Origin: Rhodoplanes sp046000175
GTDB taxonomy: Bacteria; Pseudomonadota; Alphaproteobacteria; Rhizobiales; Xanthobacteraceae
Direction of reading: 5' to 3'
Assembly (NCBI RefSeq): GCF_046000175.1
Contig: NZ_JBEOMB010000020.1
Span: forward strand, 52,695-116,694
Length of the DNA: 64,000 nucleotides
The notes beneath the pieces were generated by a model, which saw only the letters and a list, made by a program, of their open reading frames with translations, was not told where the DNA came from and did not search any database. Each line of letters starts with the position of its first letter. The stretch's first letter is position 1. Below are positions 44,594 through 52,683 of the stretch, piece after piece. Both the position numbers and the translations under genes were made by a program.

Positions 44594-44628
44594 TCGGCCC
44601 CTTCTGGTCGTGCTGGAGAGAGAGAGAT

Positions 44629-45852
44629 TCATGAGCGTGGCCGATCGCCGCCGCGACGATCGACGAGCAGCAAGGCCACTGGTCCGACGAGCGCGCCAAG
44701 GCCCATGGCGGCGAAGGCGGCGCCCCATCCGGCTCCGCTTCCGGCGCCGACGCCGCCGAGCACCCAGCCGAAGACGAGAGGACCGGCAAAGGCCCCGGCG
44801 AACCCCACCATCGAATAGACGGCCATGATCGCGCCGCGCTGCCGGGTGTCGCCGGTGGCCACCACGGAGGACGTCAAAGCCCCCGATTCCGCCGCCACTG
44901 CGACGCCATACACGAGACAGAGTGCGATCAGCACTGCCGAGACGACCTCACCGGCCGCGAAGCCCACCACCGGTGCGAGCGCGGCCGAGCCGATCATGAC
45001 GCTGACGATCCAGCGGCGGCGGCCGATTCTCAACGCGAGCTCGTTGCCGCCGACGCTCGCGGGCAGCAGGAGCAGAGTCAGGACCGCCGCGACGAGCGTC
45101 GGCTCGATCTGCAGCGGATCGCCGGGCCGCAGCGCGTAGGCAAAGGTCAGGAAGGCGACCGCCCAGGACCACAAACCGAAGAGCTCGAAGTTGTGTGCCC
45201 CGTAGGCGACGGCTCGGGCCATCACGGCACGGTCACGCAGCACCGCGACGAACTGCTGCCGACCGGGGTCTTGCGACGCGGCCGTTCGCCGGCGCGCTTG
45301 CCCGCGAAACACCATGGCGACCGTGATGGCGGCCGTCACGGGACCGATTGCAGCCAGGCCGAAAGCCCAGCGCCAGCCGAGCCACGTCGACAGGACGCCG
45401 ATCATCGCGAACGAGAAGCCGGTGCCGATGGCGTAGCTCGAGGTGTAGAGGGCGACGGCGCGGGACTGCGCCGCCCCCTCCAGGCGGTCGGTCAGTAGGC
45501 GCAATCCCGGCATGTACGTGCCGGCCAGACCAGCCCCCATGATCACCTGGAAAAGCAGAGCCGACCAGAAACCGTCGGCCAACAGGGCGAAACCGAGCGC
45601 GCCGGCCGCCGTGGCGAGCATCGAGGGCAGATAGACGCGAAGCGGGTCGGTCCGGTCGGTCCGCGTCACCAGGATCGGCACGGCCAAGCCGTAACCGGCA
45701 TAGAAGGCGCCACTGACCCAGCCTGCGTGCGAGGCCGTGAGGTCCCATGCCGCACTCAGCAGCGGGAGTTGCGCCACGAAGCCGGCATAGGCGGCCATCC
45801 CGGCGATTTCGGCCGCGCAGACGAGCGTGATGAGCGGCTTGACGCGGATCAT
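44629..45852 (-). CDS. MFS transporter in ars cluster
   Basis: A 407-residue, 12-TM major facilitator protein beginning MIRVKPLITLVCAAEIAGMA. Features are GWVSGAFYAGYGLAVPILVT, a TDRTDPLRVYLPSM cytoplasmic loop, and SYAIGTGFSFAMIGVL. It lies between arsH and arsM, so export of an arsenical (as reported for ArsK- or ArsJ-type MFS proteins) is plausible; I cannot assign it to either. GGGGATGGTGAG lies upstream of the ATG at 45852. Confidence 0.88.
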   Translation of the reverse strand: MIRVKPLITLVCAAEIAGMAAYAGFVAQLPLLSAAWDLTASHAGWVSGAFYAGYGLAVPILVTRTDRTDPLRVYLPSMLATAAGALGFALLADGFWSALLFQVIMGAGLAGTYMPGLRLLTDRLEGAAQSRAVALYTSSYAIGTGFSFAMIGVLSTWLGWRWAFGLAAIGPVTAAITVAMVFRGQARRRTAASQDPGRQQFVAVLRDRAVMARAVAYGAHNFELFGLWSWAVAFLTFAYALRPGDPLQIEPTLVAAVLTLLLLPASVGGNELALRIGRRRWIVSVMIGSAALAPVVGFAAGEVVSAVLIALCLVYGVAVAAESGALTSSVVATGDTRQRGAIMAVYSMVGFAGAFAGPLVFGWVLGGVGAGSGAGWGAAFAAMGLGALVGPVALLLVDRRGGDRPRS

Positions 45853-46107
45853 CTCACCATCCCCGCGAGTCCGAACCGGTGAGACGATGATCGACGCATC
45901 GTTGGACAATGTCTGCGGGCATCGAGATTTCACGTGTCGAGGACCGTTCGTCCTTCGACGGTGGGCCGCACGTCCGTCCGGGACTCGACGGCGCTGCGAA
46001 CGCCTCCCTCCCCTTGCCGGTCGGGGTGCGTGCTCGACAGCACTGTCTGCTCGCCCGGTCCACGAGCGGGCAGACAAGCGTTCCGCCGAGGGAGAGGAGC
46101 CGTAGCG

Positions 46108-46980
46108 TCACCCGCCGCAGCACGACGTGGCGCAGCACCCACCGCCCCCGGCGCCGGGGCTTTCGGTTCCGCCGGGCTTGCGGGCACGGATGAAGGCGCC
46201 GAAGAACTTGCCGTCCAGCTCGGCCGCCAAGGCGTCGACGTCGTGGCCCTTGCCGACCAGGAGGTCGCGCGCGTCCTCGACCTTGTAGACCCGAGTGGGC
46301 TCGATGGCGATGTCGACGAAGCCGGCGGCGGCGAGCTTCGCCACGTAGTCGCCCTCGTCGAGCGCACCGGCCAGACAGCCGACCCACAACAGCATGTCGG
46401 TGCGCAGCGCCGCGGGAATGTCGCCGCGCGTGACCACGTCGGACACCGCGAAGCGGCCGCCGGGCTTCAGCACGCGGAACGCCTCGCGAAGAACCCGGTC
46501 CTTGTCGCCCGACAGGTTGATCACACAGTTCGAGATGATCACGTCGACCGCGTCGTCGGGCAGCGGGATCGCCTCGATCTCGCCCTTCAGAAACTCGACA
46601 TTGTCGAGCCCCGCCTTGCGCTGGTTGTCGCGCGCGAGCGCCAGCATCTCGTCGGTCATGTCGAGGCCATAGGCCTTGCCGGTCGGCCCGACCCGGCGCG
46701 CCGACAGCAGCACATCGATGCCGCCGCCGGAGCCGAGGTCGAGCACCGTCTCGCCCGGGGCCAGCGCCGCGAGCGCCGTCGGGTTGCCGCAGCCGAGCGA
46801 TGCCAGCAGCGCCTCGGCCGGAACGCCCGCGGCGTCGCCCGCATCGTACAGGTCCGTGGTGATCGGATCGCAGCCGCCGCGCCCCGAGGGTCCACAACAG
46901 GCACTGCCGCCATCGACGACCTGCAGGGCCGCCCGGGCGTATTTCTCCCGCACGACGTCCTTCACGTCCGGTCCGGTCAT
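46108..46980 (-). CDS. arsM: Arsenite S-adenosylmethionine methyltransferase
   Basis: A 290-residue methyltransferase. The SAM-binding motif is VLDLGSGGGIDVLLSARRVG. The Cys residues needed for As(III) binding are found in SLGCGNPTALAAL, ISNCVINLSGDKDRVL and LLWVGCLAGALDEGDY. A Cys-rich C-terminus (GGGGCCATSCCGG) and an N-terminal ACCGPSGRGGC are extra thiol sites. It converts arsenite to methylated arsenicals. GAGAGGAG lies 8-15 bases upstream of the ATG at 46980. It follows the ArsR gene by 13 bases, in the same operon. Confidence 0.95.
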   Translation of the reverse strand: MTGPDVKDVVREKYARAALQVVDGGSACCGPSGRGGCDPITTDLYDAGDAAGVPAEALLASLGCGNPTALAALAPGETVLDLGSGGGIDVLLSARRVGPTGKAYGLDMTDEMLALARDNQRKAGLDNVEFLKGEIEAIPLPDDAVDVIISNCVINLSGDKDRVLREAFRVLKPGGRFAVSDVVTRGDIPAALRTDMLLWVGCLAGALDEGDYVAKLAAAGFVDIAIEPTRVYKVEDARDLLVGKGHDVDALAAELDGKFFGAFIRARKPGGTESPGAGGGGCCATSCCGG

Positions 46981-46993
46981 GGCCGATCTCCTC

Positions 46994-47326
46994 TCAGCAG
47001 CAGGTGATGTCCTCGGGACGCACGACCTTGGTGCGCGTGCAGCATTCGGCATACAGAAAGGCGAGCAGCTCACCGAGGGCGACGGAATCGGCCGTGTAGC
47101 GCAGAAACGTTCCTTCGCGGCTCACCTTCACCAGGCCTTCCGTCTTCAGCTTCTCGAGATGGTGGGAGAGTGTCGACGGCGCGATACCGAGGCTTTCGCC
47201 GATCTCGCCGACGACGAGCCCCTCCGGATGGGCGGACAAGAGAAGCCGAACGATCCGCAGACGCGGCTCGGCCCCCATCGCAGCCAGCATGTCGGCGAAG
47301 CGGACAACATCCGCGTCGTTCGGCAT
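46994..47326 (-). CDS. arsR: ArsR-family metalloregulator
   Basis: A 110-residue winged-helix repressor starting MPNDADVVRFADMLAAMGAE. The HTH is GESLGIAPSTLSHHLEKLKT. Candidate As(III)-binding thiols are at the C-terminus (YAECCTRTKVVRPEDITCC), unlike the helix-3 site of the ArsR at 25 kb. It probably controls arsM. AGGAGG lies 6-11 bases upstream of the ATG. The promoter side is AT-rich and contains TATTTCT repeats. Confidence 0.93.
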   Translation of the reverse strand: MPNDADVVRFADMLAAMGAEPRLRIVRLLLSAHPEGLVVGEIGESLGIAPSTLSHHLEKLKTEGLVKVSREGTFLRYTADSVALGELLAFLYAECCTRTKVVRPEDITCC

Positions 47327-47335
47327 GGCGCCTCC

Positions 47336-47371
47336 TATTTCTGTATTTCTATCATTATCGAATTTTAGAGT
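47336..47371. promoter_or_regulatory. AT-rich promoter/operator region of arsR-arsM
   Basis: There is a directly repeated TATTTCT (47336-47342 and 47344-47350), then ATCATTATCGAATTTTAGAG. This short AT-rich island stands out from the GC-rich surroundings directly upstream of the arsR ribosome site. It probably contains the promoter and ArsR operator. The exact site is not defined. Confidence 0.45.
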
Positions 47372-47421
47372 CCATCCCGCCGTCGGGTTTTCCTGCGCGA
47401 GCCTTCTCCCACCCCGATCGG

Positions 47422-48267
47422 TCACCCGTGCCGCCAGACCTTCACGGACGAGACGACGAGGATCAGCGCCAGGATCGGCAGCAGGACATGGTCCGGCACG
47501 ATCCCGAGCAGCCGGCCTCCGACGAAGGTGCCGACGATCGACCCGATCGCCATGACCAGCACGAAGCTCCTGTTCCGGGTGACGACCGCGAAGGCGCTGT
47601 CGCGGCTGTAACGGGTGAAGCCGACGATCATGGTCGGCAGGCTGACGGCCAGCGACAGGCTGCCGGCGAGCTTGATGTCGGCCCCGAACAGCAGGACCAG
47701 CGTCGGGATCAGAAGCTCGCCGCCCGCGACTCCCATCAGCGAGGCGACGACGCCGATCGCGAACCCCGCTGCGATCCCGGCGACGATCTGCCAGACCCCG
47801 GTGAACAGGGGCTCGGCGGCCGTGGTGCCGTGCCCGAGGACGAGCACCAAGGCGATCAACATCAGAAGGACGGCGAGGACGCGGTAGAGGGCGCGGGATC
47901 CGAGCTTCGTCGCCCATCCGGCGCCCAGCCACGCGCCGAGCAGGCTGCCGGCCAGCAGGTTGGCGATCGTGGGCCAGTGCGCCGCGACGGTCGCGAACGG
48001 AACCGTCCCGGCCCGGAACGGCAGGGCGGTGGCGACCACGACGAGGCTCATCGCCTTGTTGAGGATCACGGCTTCGAGCGCACGAAACCGGAACGGGCCG
48101 ATGAGGAGCGGCAGCCGGAACTCGGCGCCGCCGAGACCGATCAGACCGCCGAGCAGGCCGATCAGTCCGCCGCCGGCAAAGGCGGGGATCGGACGCGGAC
48201 GATCGGCGCGACAGAAGGCGGTGTCCACGACGGGCTGAACGAGTTCGGGCGCAGGATGCGCGGCCAT
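47422..48267 (-). CDS. TSUP-family (TauE/SafE) permease
   Basis: A 281-residue membrane protein with about 8 TM helices. Both repeat motifs of the family are visible: GGGLIGLLGGLIGLGGAEFR near the N-terminus and GVVASLMGVAGGELLIPTLV in the middle. TSUP proteins move sulfite, sulfoacetate, thiosulfate or related anions. It lies upstream of the arsR-arsM operon in the same direction, 95 bases apart, but its substrate is unknown. CCGGAGCCTCCCA precedes ATG 48267. Confidence 0.9.
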   Translation of the reverse strand: MAAHPAPELVQPVVDTAFCRADRPRPIPAFAGGGLIGLLGGLIGLGGAEFRLPLLIGPFRFRALEAVILNKAMSLVVVATALPFRAGTVPFATVAAHWPTIANLLAGSLLGAWLGAGWATKLGSRALYRVLAVLLMLIALVLVLGHGTTAAEPLFTGVWQIVAGIAAGFAIGVVASLMGVAGGELLIPTLVLLFGADIKLAGSLSLAVSLPTMIVGFTRYSRDSAFAVVTRNRSFVLVMAIGSIVGTFVGGRLLGIVPDHVLLPILALILVVSSVKVWRHG

Positions 48268-48804
48268 TGGGAGGCTCCGGATCGGTCTCGCGCCGTGTCA
48301 CTCGATCTCCGCCTAGAGCGTCTACATGAACGACGGATTTCGACACGCCGGAGGTGACGACGATGTTGAAGATCCTCAGATCGGAAAAATTCAAGAACGG
48401 GTTCAAGGCAATCGGCACAAAATCGGCTCGAAACGATGGCGACCGAGCGCGAACGGCCCGGAGCCGCGTCAGGGCACCAAACCGCTGAAACGTTTGTTTT
48501 AATTTCGCAATCTGGCGACGGATGTCCCGCTCTGGCGCGCTCGGGCTGGCGGAGGGAGTGGAGTTGGGGGCGAACATTCTCCATGTCGCCCAGCGTATTC
48601 GATCGTGCCAGGGCGGACCCGATCGCAAAAAGTGACAGCGCGAATCGGAGACGAATATTCCGCACCAGCTTCCGTTTGAGCCTCACGTCCGGAGGTGTGA
48701 GCACGAGCGGTGCAATCTGGCAAAGTTGACAATAGGATTTTTTTCCTTGCCGGCCTTGCTCGACCGGCGTAGGATTATTGTCGTGATCAACCGGAACACC
48801 GATC
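48268..48804. other. Boundary region between arsenic cluster and island
   Basis: The 537 bases hold no supported gene. Base composition falls towards the right. The region holds repeat copy A (48546-48730) and must contain the promoter of the toxin gene at 48805. Confidence 0.55.
48546..48730. repeat. Repeat copy A (tRNA-Ser 3'-end-like core plus ~170 bp)
   Basis: It opens with the 18-bp core CTGGCGGAGGGAGTGGAG (48546-48563), whose complement CCACTCCCTCCGCCAG looks like a tRNA-Ser 3' end (T-stem half, acceptor strand, G73, CCA). The following ~170 bp are homologous (roughly three quarters identical by eye) to copy B at 49994-50165. It lies just upstream of the toxin gene. Confidence 0.7.
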
Positions 48805-49470
48805 ATGGCAACCTCTCCCGACCTCGCCTCCCAAATTCTCCGATACAAGTCGTTAGTGGCAGCCGAGAGGGTCTTGCTGGGTTTGGCGAAACTGCTACCT
48901 CCGGGACCACATCAACACGCCGAGTGGCTCCGCATCAAATCGAATTTGGCCTTTCGTCAGTTCCAACTCGATCTTGTCCTCTTTTTCGATGCGGAACAGA
49001 AAGCGGGGTTCAAAGAGGACCAACCGCGTTGGCCAAAAGGAAATGGTGAGATCAGTGGGCGCTGGTCTGGCGGTGCGGGGTCAGGTGCAAGCGCTGCCGA
49101 GGGTGCGAGCGTTTCGCCGGGGTCAGCACCGAGGGGTCATCATTTCGTCCACAGATCCCTCTATGAGAAGCTCCCCCTCCGTCCTGAGACGCGAAAGGTA
49201 TTCGAAACGGCTGTCACGGGACCACTCCGCGCAGGACCGCACGGATGGAGCAATGAGCATCTTACGTATAATAAGGCAGTAAAAGAGAGCTTCGATCGCT
49301 TTCTAAAGCAACACAACATTCGCGTCGAGGACATGTCGCCGGATCAAGCTCGGAGTTTTGTTGATGCCACCAAGCGCAGCACTGATCCGCAAATCAGATC
49401 GCTCAACATGAGACTCTATATGCGGGAAGTCATTCACTGGCTTCGCCGTATCCCTCGCGGAAATGAGTAA
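48805..49470 (+). CDS. Putative polymorphic toxin, GHH/HNH-Endo VII-type nuclease
   Basis: A 221-residue protein. The N-terminal ~70 residues are helical. Then comes the linker FKEDQPRWPKGNGEISGRW, like the pre-toxin linkers common in alphaproteobacterial toxins. The C-terminal domain starts RGHHFVHRSLYEKLPLRPET and continues GPHGWSNEHLTYNKAVKESF. The GHH motif plus later His/Asn is typical of the GHH subgroup of HNH/Endo VII nuclease toxins. No export signal is seen. The downstream 135-residue gene, 9 bases away, is a likely immunity partner. The toxin activity is inferred from these motifs and the pairing. Confidence 0.65.
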   Translation: MATSPDLASQILRYKSLVAAERVLLGLAKLLPPGPHQHAEWLRIKSNLAFRQFQLDLVLFFDAEQKAGFKEDQPRWPKGNGEISGRWSGGAGSGASAAEGASVSPGSAPRGHHFVHRSLYEKLPLRPETRKVFETAVTGPLRAGPHGWSNEHLTYNKAVKESFDRFLKQHNIRVEDMSPDQARSFVDATKRSTDPQIRSLNMRLYMREVIHWLRRIPRGNE

Positions 49471-49479
49471 GGAGCGAGA

Positions 49480-49887
49480 ATGACTGGCCCAGACCGCGAC
49501 AACCTCCAGACGGAAACGTTCGAACGTTTGGCCGGCGAGATCGGGACGCTGCTCGCGCAGTTCGGAAAGCACGATAGCCTGCTGGAGACGGGCGACTACT
49601 CGATCTATGGCGACTACTGGGGCTACCCCCAAGTGAAGGTCACCATCGCGAACCTCGCGCTATTGCGCCCCCAAGTCATCGAGAGCCTTCAACACGTCGT
49701 CGCGGCGTACCCCGGATGGGAGATCGTGGTCGCCGTTGCTGATCCCGATCATCTCGACGATTGGCCGAGAATGGGATTGTACATCCGTCCTCACGTGATC
49801 ATCGACGGGCTACAGCGGCAGTATTTTCCAGCCGAGTATCGGGGGTTCGAATACGAAGGCAGCCGCCGCGGCACAGAGCAGGATTGA
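49480..49887 (+). CDS. Putative immunity protein for the GHH-type toxin
   Basis: A 135-residue acidic, soluble protein starting MTGPDRDNLQTETFERLAGE with no TM or signal. The middle is VVAAYPGWEIVVAVADPDHL and the end is EYRGFEYEGSRRGTEQD. AAGGAGCGAGA lies just upstream. I do not recognise a Pfam immunity family by eye. Its small size and position 9 bases after the toxin are the basis of the call. Confidence 0.6.
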   Translation: MTGPDRDNLQTETFERLAGEIGTLLAQFGKHDSLLETGDYSIYGDYWGYPQVKVTIANLALLRPQVIESLQHVVAAYPGWEIVVAVADPDHLDDWPRMGLYIRPHVIIDGLQRQYFPAEYRGFEYEGSRRGTEQD

Positions 49888-49959
49888 ACGAAGGACAGCG
49901 AAGAGTCGCGACATATTCAGCGCGGCGCCTCGGAGGCGAACCGCTCAAGAAGCGTACCC

Positions 49960-50165
49960 CGGAGAAATTTCGATGCCAGGTCGGCTCGGTCCGCTGGCGG
50001 AGGGAGTGGAGCGGAAGGCGAACGTTCTCCACATCGATCGACGCACGAGATCGTGCGAGAGCGGATTCGCGCAAAATCGACAGTGTGAATGGGAGACGAA
50101 AGCTCCGCGCCGGCTTCCGTTTGAGTCTCTCGTGTAGGGTGTGAGCATGAGCGGCGCAACCCGGG
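49960..50165. repeat. Repeat copy B (shares 50 bp exactly with copy C and ~170 bp with copy A)
   Basis: Positions 49960-50009 are identical to 51055-51104 (50 bp). The 18-bp core at 49994-50011 equals copy A, and homology to A continues to about 50165. It lies just upstream of the second, broken toxin fragment. Confidence 0.8.
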
Positions 50166-50210
50166 CGAAGTCGGCAGAAGGAATGCTATTCCGGTATTGG
50201 ATTTTTCGAC

Positions 50211-50498
50211 GTGGAAACGACGTTTGGTGCTGAACCTGGCGCATCTTACGGCTCGAAGGGCAGCATCAGAACCGATATCCTGCTGCGGAATGAAGCTGGA
50301 GATATCATCGCGATTTACGACCTTAAGACGGGAGAAAAAGGCCTGACGCCTGGTCGTGTCAGGGAACTGCGCCAGAAGACAGGGGTCGGACCGAACATCC
50401 CCATCATCGAATTGCATGCCATCAGAGGCGTGACGCCGAAATGCGCGTTGCTCTCCGGTGTCTTTCGAAACTTTGTGAATTATCGGAGGAGCGCCTAA
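50211..50498 (+). pseudogene. C-terminal fragment of a toxin, restriction-nuclease-like
   Basis: A 95-residue open frame starting at GTG with no good ribosome site. It reads FGAEPGASYGSKGSIRTDIL, AIYDLKTGEKGLTPGRVREL and GVGPNIPIIELHAIRG. The order S-x-x-x-D, D-x-K-T-G and E resembles a PD-(D/E)XK-type nuclease toxin domain (D...D-x-K). The upstream delivery part is missing. A short frame starting at 50147 (MSGATRAKSAEGMLFRYWIF) ends before it, suggesting a frameshift or truncation. It overlaps the following gene by one base (TAATG). Confidence 0.5.
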
Positions 50499-50961
50499 TG
50501 AGCATGGAGATCGAGATCCTTTCCGACCTTTATCTAAAAACAGTGAGCGAGTGGCAGGACTCGATCGACGCAATCGGCTTTCCCCTCCGGCTCGACCCGA
50601 CCATTTCGGTCGAAGACGGCGGGTTTATCCCTGCACGCCTCGGTGAGACACTGACGGGTTTCGAATGTTACCGAGACGATGCAAACGAGGTTGTTCAATC
50701 CCTCGGACTTTCCAACTTGGGTCGGGCTGGAATTTCGCACTGGGGCTGCGCTGGAAAGGCGACTTGAATGAACTTCAAGCGGCCTGGATGGCAGCCGCAG
50801 CCTACGTACGAGCCACCGATGGTGTAATCTTCGACTACGAGGAGGGAAAGGTATATTACCCATCCGAAGCGGTCGCCCAGGTTCAACGCATCCGGCATGA
50901 CGTGCCACACGTCGAAGCCATACTTCGAGAAATTGTTGTGCGGTTCACGCCGAAGAAATAA
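50498..50961 (+). pseudogene. Immunity-like protein gene with frameshift
   Basis: Starts at ATG 50498 (MSMEIEILSDLYLKTVSEWQ) after GGAGGA, and overlaps the preceding stop. The first frame runs FECYRDDANEVVQSLGL and stops at 50767. Coding continues in another frame with FQLGSGWNFALGLRWKGDLN and ATDGVIFDYEEGKVYYPSEA to 50961. A frameshift lies around 50695-50722. The intact protein would be about 153 residues. It pairs with the broken toxin upstream. Confidence 0.6.
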
Positions 50962-51054
50962 TCGACTCGCCCGGAGAGAACGGCCTACGAAGCTCGCAAT
51001 GCGAGCCGCTATCGCGCGCACCGGTAGATTTTGCGCCGGTCGACGACCGTTGAG

Positions 51055-51104
51055 CGGAGAAATTTCGATGCCAGGTCGGCTCGGTCCGCTGGCGGAGGGA
51101 GTGG
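51055..51104. repeat. Repeat copy C, putative integrase attachment site
   Basis: 50 bp identical to 49960-50009, ending exactly in the tRNA-Ser-like core CTGGCGGAGGGAGTGG (51089-51104). Here the core is followed by GA, so the complement reads CCCACTCCCTCCGCCA, a full T-stem half plus acceptor, G73 and CCA. No T-loop or tRNA body follows, so it is only a 3'-end remnant. It lies 100 bases upstream of the integrase start, as expected for an att site. Confidence 0.55.
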
Positions 51105-51204
51105 GACCCTCCCCCGTTGAGCTCTGAACCCCAGAAAACACTGGCATTCGCGCACATCTTGGCCTAGGCGTTAGGGGCAGAGCGTTGGGGGCAGCGTTAG
51201 GGGC

Positions 51205-52602
51205 ATGGGATCGAGACCAGGGCGACGAGCGGCGACGACCGGGCGCGGCGACTACCGATACCTGACGCAGCCGAGGGGTGACGGGACGACGTGGTACGCC
51301 ACCGTCGAGGTGCCGCGGACGCTGCGCAGTGTGCTCGGCAAGAAGCGGCTCGTCCGCTCGCTGCAGACGACGAACGTCGACGTTGCTCGGGCCGCCCGCT
51401 GGGGGGCGGTCAAGGACCTGAAGGCCGAGATCACGGCCGCCGGCCGGCCGAAGGGCGACCAGGGCGATCCGATCGTCCAGGAAGCGCTGGAATGGCGGGA
51501 GCACATCACCAGGGCTGACGACGAGGACGAGCGCGAGGTCCTGCTGGATCGTGTCATCGAGCGGGCCGAGGCGATCGACATGGCGATCCGCCGTCCCTCC
51601 CTCCACGACCATGACGACGAGGCGCCCGCCGACAAGGCGCGGGCCTTCCTGGACCTTGCCACCGGCAGGGCGACGCCGCTGGATGCCTTTCTGGACCGTT
51701 GGCTGAACGCCACGACGTACAACGACAAGACCAAGCAGGAGGCGCGGCAGACGCTGCAGCAGTTCGCAGACTGGTGCGCCGAGAACCGGCGCCGCACGTT
51801 CCTCGAAACCGTCGACGACCGGGTCGCCGCGGACTTCCGGGACGAGGCGCTGGTGAACCGGGGCGTGCCGTGGAAGACCGCGAACAAGAAGCTCTCGTTG
51901 CTGCGCCAGTACTGGAAGTGGCTGGGCAACAGCCGCGGCATCAAGGGCAACCCGTGGCTGGGCAAGTCGCTGCCGAAGCAGAAGGCGCACCGCATCGATC
52001 CCGACGGGCCGCTCGGACCGGAACGCGCCTTCACCGACGACGAGATGAGCGCCCTTCTTGGCGGCACGCCGGACGTTGATCTGGCGGACATGATGAGGAT
52101 CGCGGCGCTGTCCGGGATGAGGGCCGACGAGATCGGGCGGCTTCGCGTGAAGGACTGCCGCAACGGCTGCTTCAGCGTGTGGAAGGGGAAGACCGATGCA
52201 GCGGTCCGCAAGGTGCCGATCCACTCGGCGCTACGCGAGATCGTGGAGCGGCGCACCAAGGGCCGGTCCGACGACGGCTACATCTTCCCGGACTTCCCCG
52301 AGGGCCTGGACGGCAACCGCACCATGGCGGTGTCGAAGCGCTTCTACACCTACCGCCGCAGCCTCAAAGTCGACGACCACCGCCCCGGCGCTCGCCGGTC
52401 GAAGGTCAACTTCCACTCGTTCCGACGCTGGTTCGCCACCAAGGCCGAGGCGTCCGGCCAGGCCCCCAACGTGATCTTCAAGGTGATGGGTTGGGACGAG
52501 AAGGGTGCCGCGCAGATGCTGCGGACCTACTCGGACGCCGAGCTGGACGACCTCAAACGGAGATGCGTCGAGGCGGTGAAGCTGCCAGCCTCACAGGCAT
52601 GA
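51205..52602 (+). CDS. int: Tyrosine recombinase / phage-type integrase
   Basis: A 465-residue integrase. Residues 1-165 are an arm-binding/N-terminal part (TWYATVEVPRTLRSVLGKKR), followed by a core-binding domain (AFLDRWLNATTYNDKTKQEA). The catalytic domain has Arg306 in LSGMRADEIGRLRVK, H404-x-x-R407 in FHSFRRWFATKAE, GW in VMGWDEKG and nucleophile Tyr442 in LRTYSDAEL. It likely inserted this island at the repeat just upstream. The high-GC coding contrasts with the flanking AT-richer hypothetical genes. Confidence 0.93.
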   Translation: MGSRPGRRAATTGRGDYRYLTQPRGDGTTWYATVEVPRTLRSVLGKKRLVRSLQTTNVDVARAARWGAVKDLKAEITAAGRPKGDQGDPIVQEALEWREHITRADDEDEREVLLDRVIERAEAIDMAIRRPSLHDHDDEAPADKARAFLDLATGRATPLDAFLDRWLNATTYNDKTKQEARQTLQQFADWCAENRRRTFLETVDDRVAADFRDEALVNRGVPWKTANKKLSLLRQYWKWLGNSRGIKGNPWLGKSLPKQKAHRIDPDGPLGPERAFTDDEMSALLGGTPDVDLADMMRIAALSGMRADEIGRLRVKDCRNGCFSVWKGKTDAAVRKVPIHSALREIVERRTKGRSDDGYIFPDFPEGLDGNRTMAVSKRFYTYRRSLKVDDHRPGARRSKVNFHSFRRWFATKAEASGQAPNVIFKVMGWDEKGAAQMLRTYSDAELDDLKRRCVEAVKLPASQA

Positions 52603-52683
52603 TGACGAAGAACCGTAGGACCCGGATTGCAGAAGGTATCCCACTATTGTAAGTCGACAGGGTTTCATTGAAGGCCGTGGTAC

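Noticed and set aside
48162..48848. Minus-strand 228-aa ORF across repeat A
   Set aside because: It crosses the non-coding repeat and the start of the TSUP gene, and its sequence is Arg/Ser-rich without family features.
51055..51210. An intact tRNA-Ser gene at the integrase
   Set aside because: Only the 3'-end pattern is present. The complement has no T-loop (TTCGA), anticodon arm or D arm next to it.
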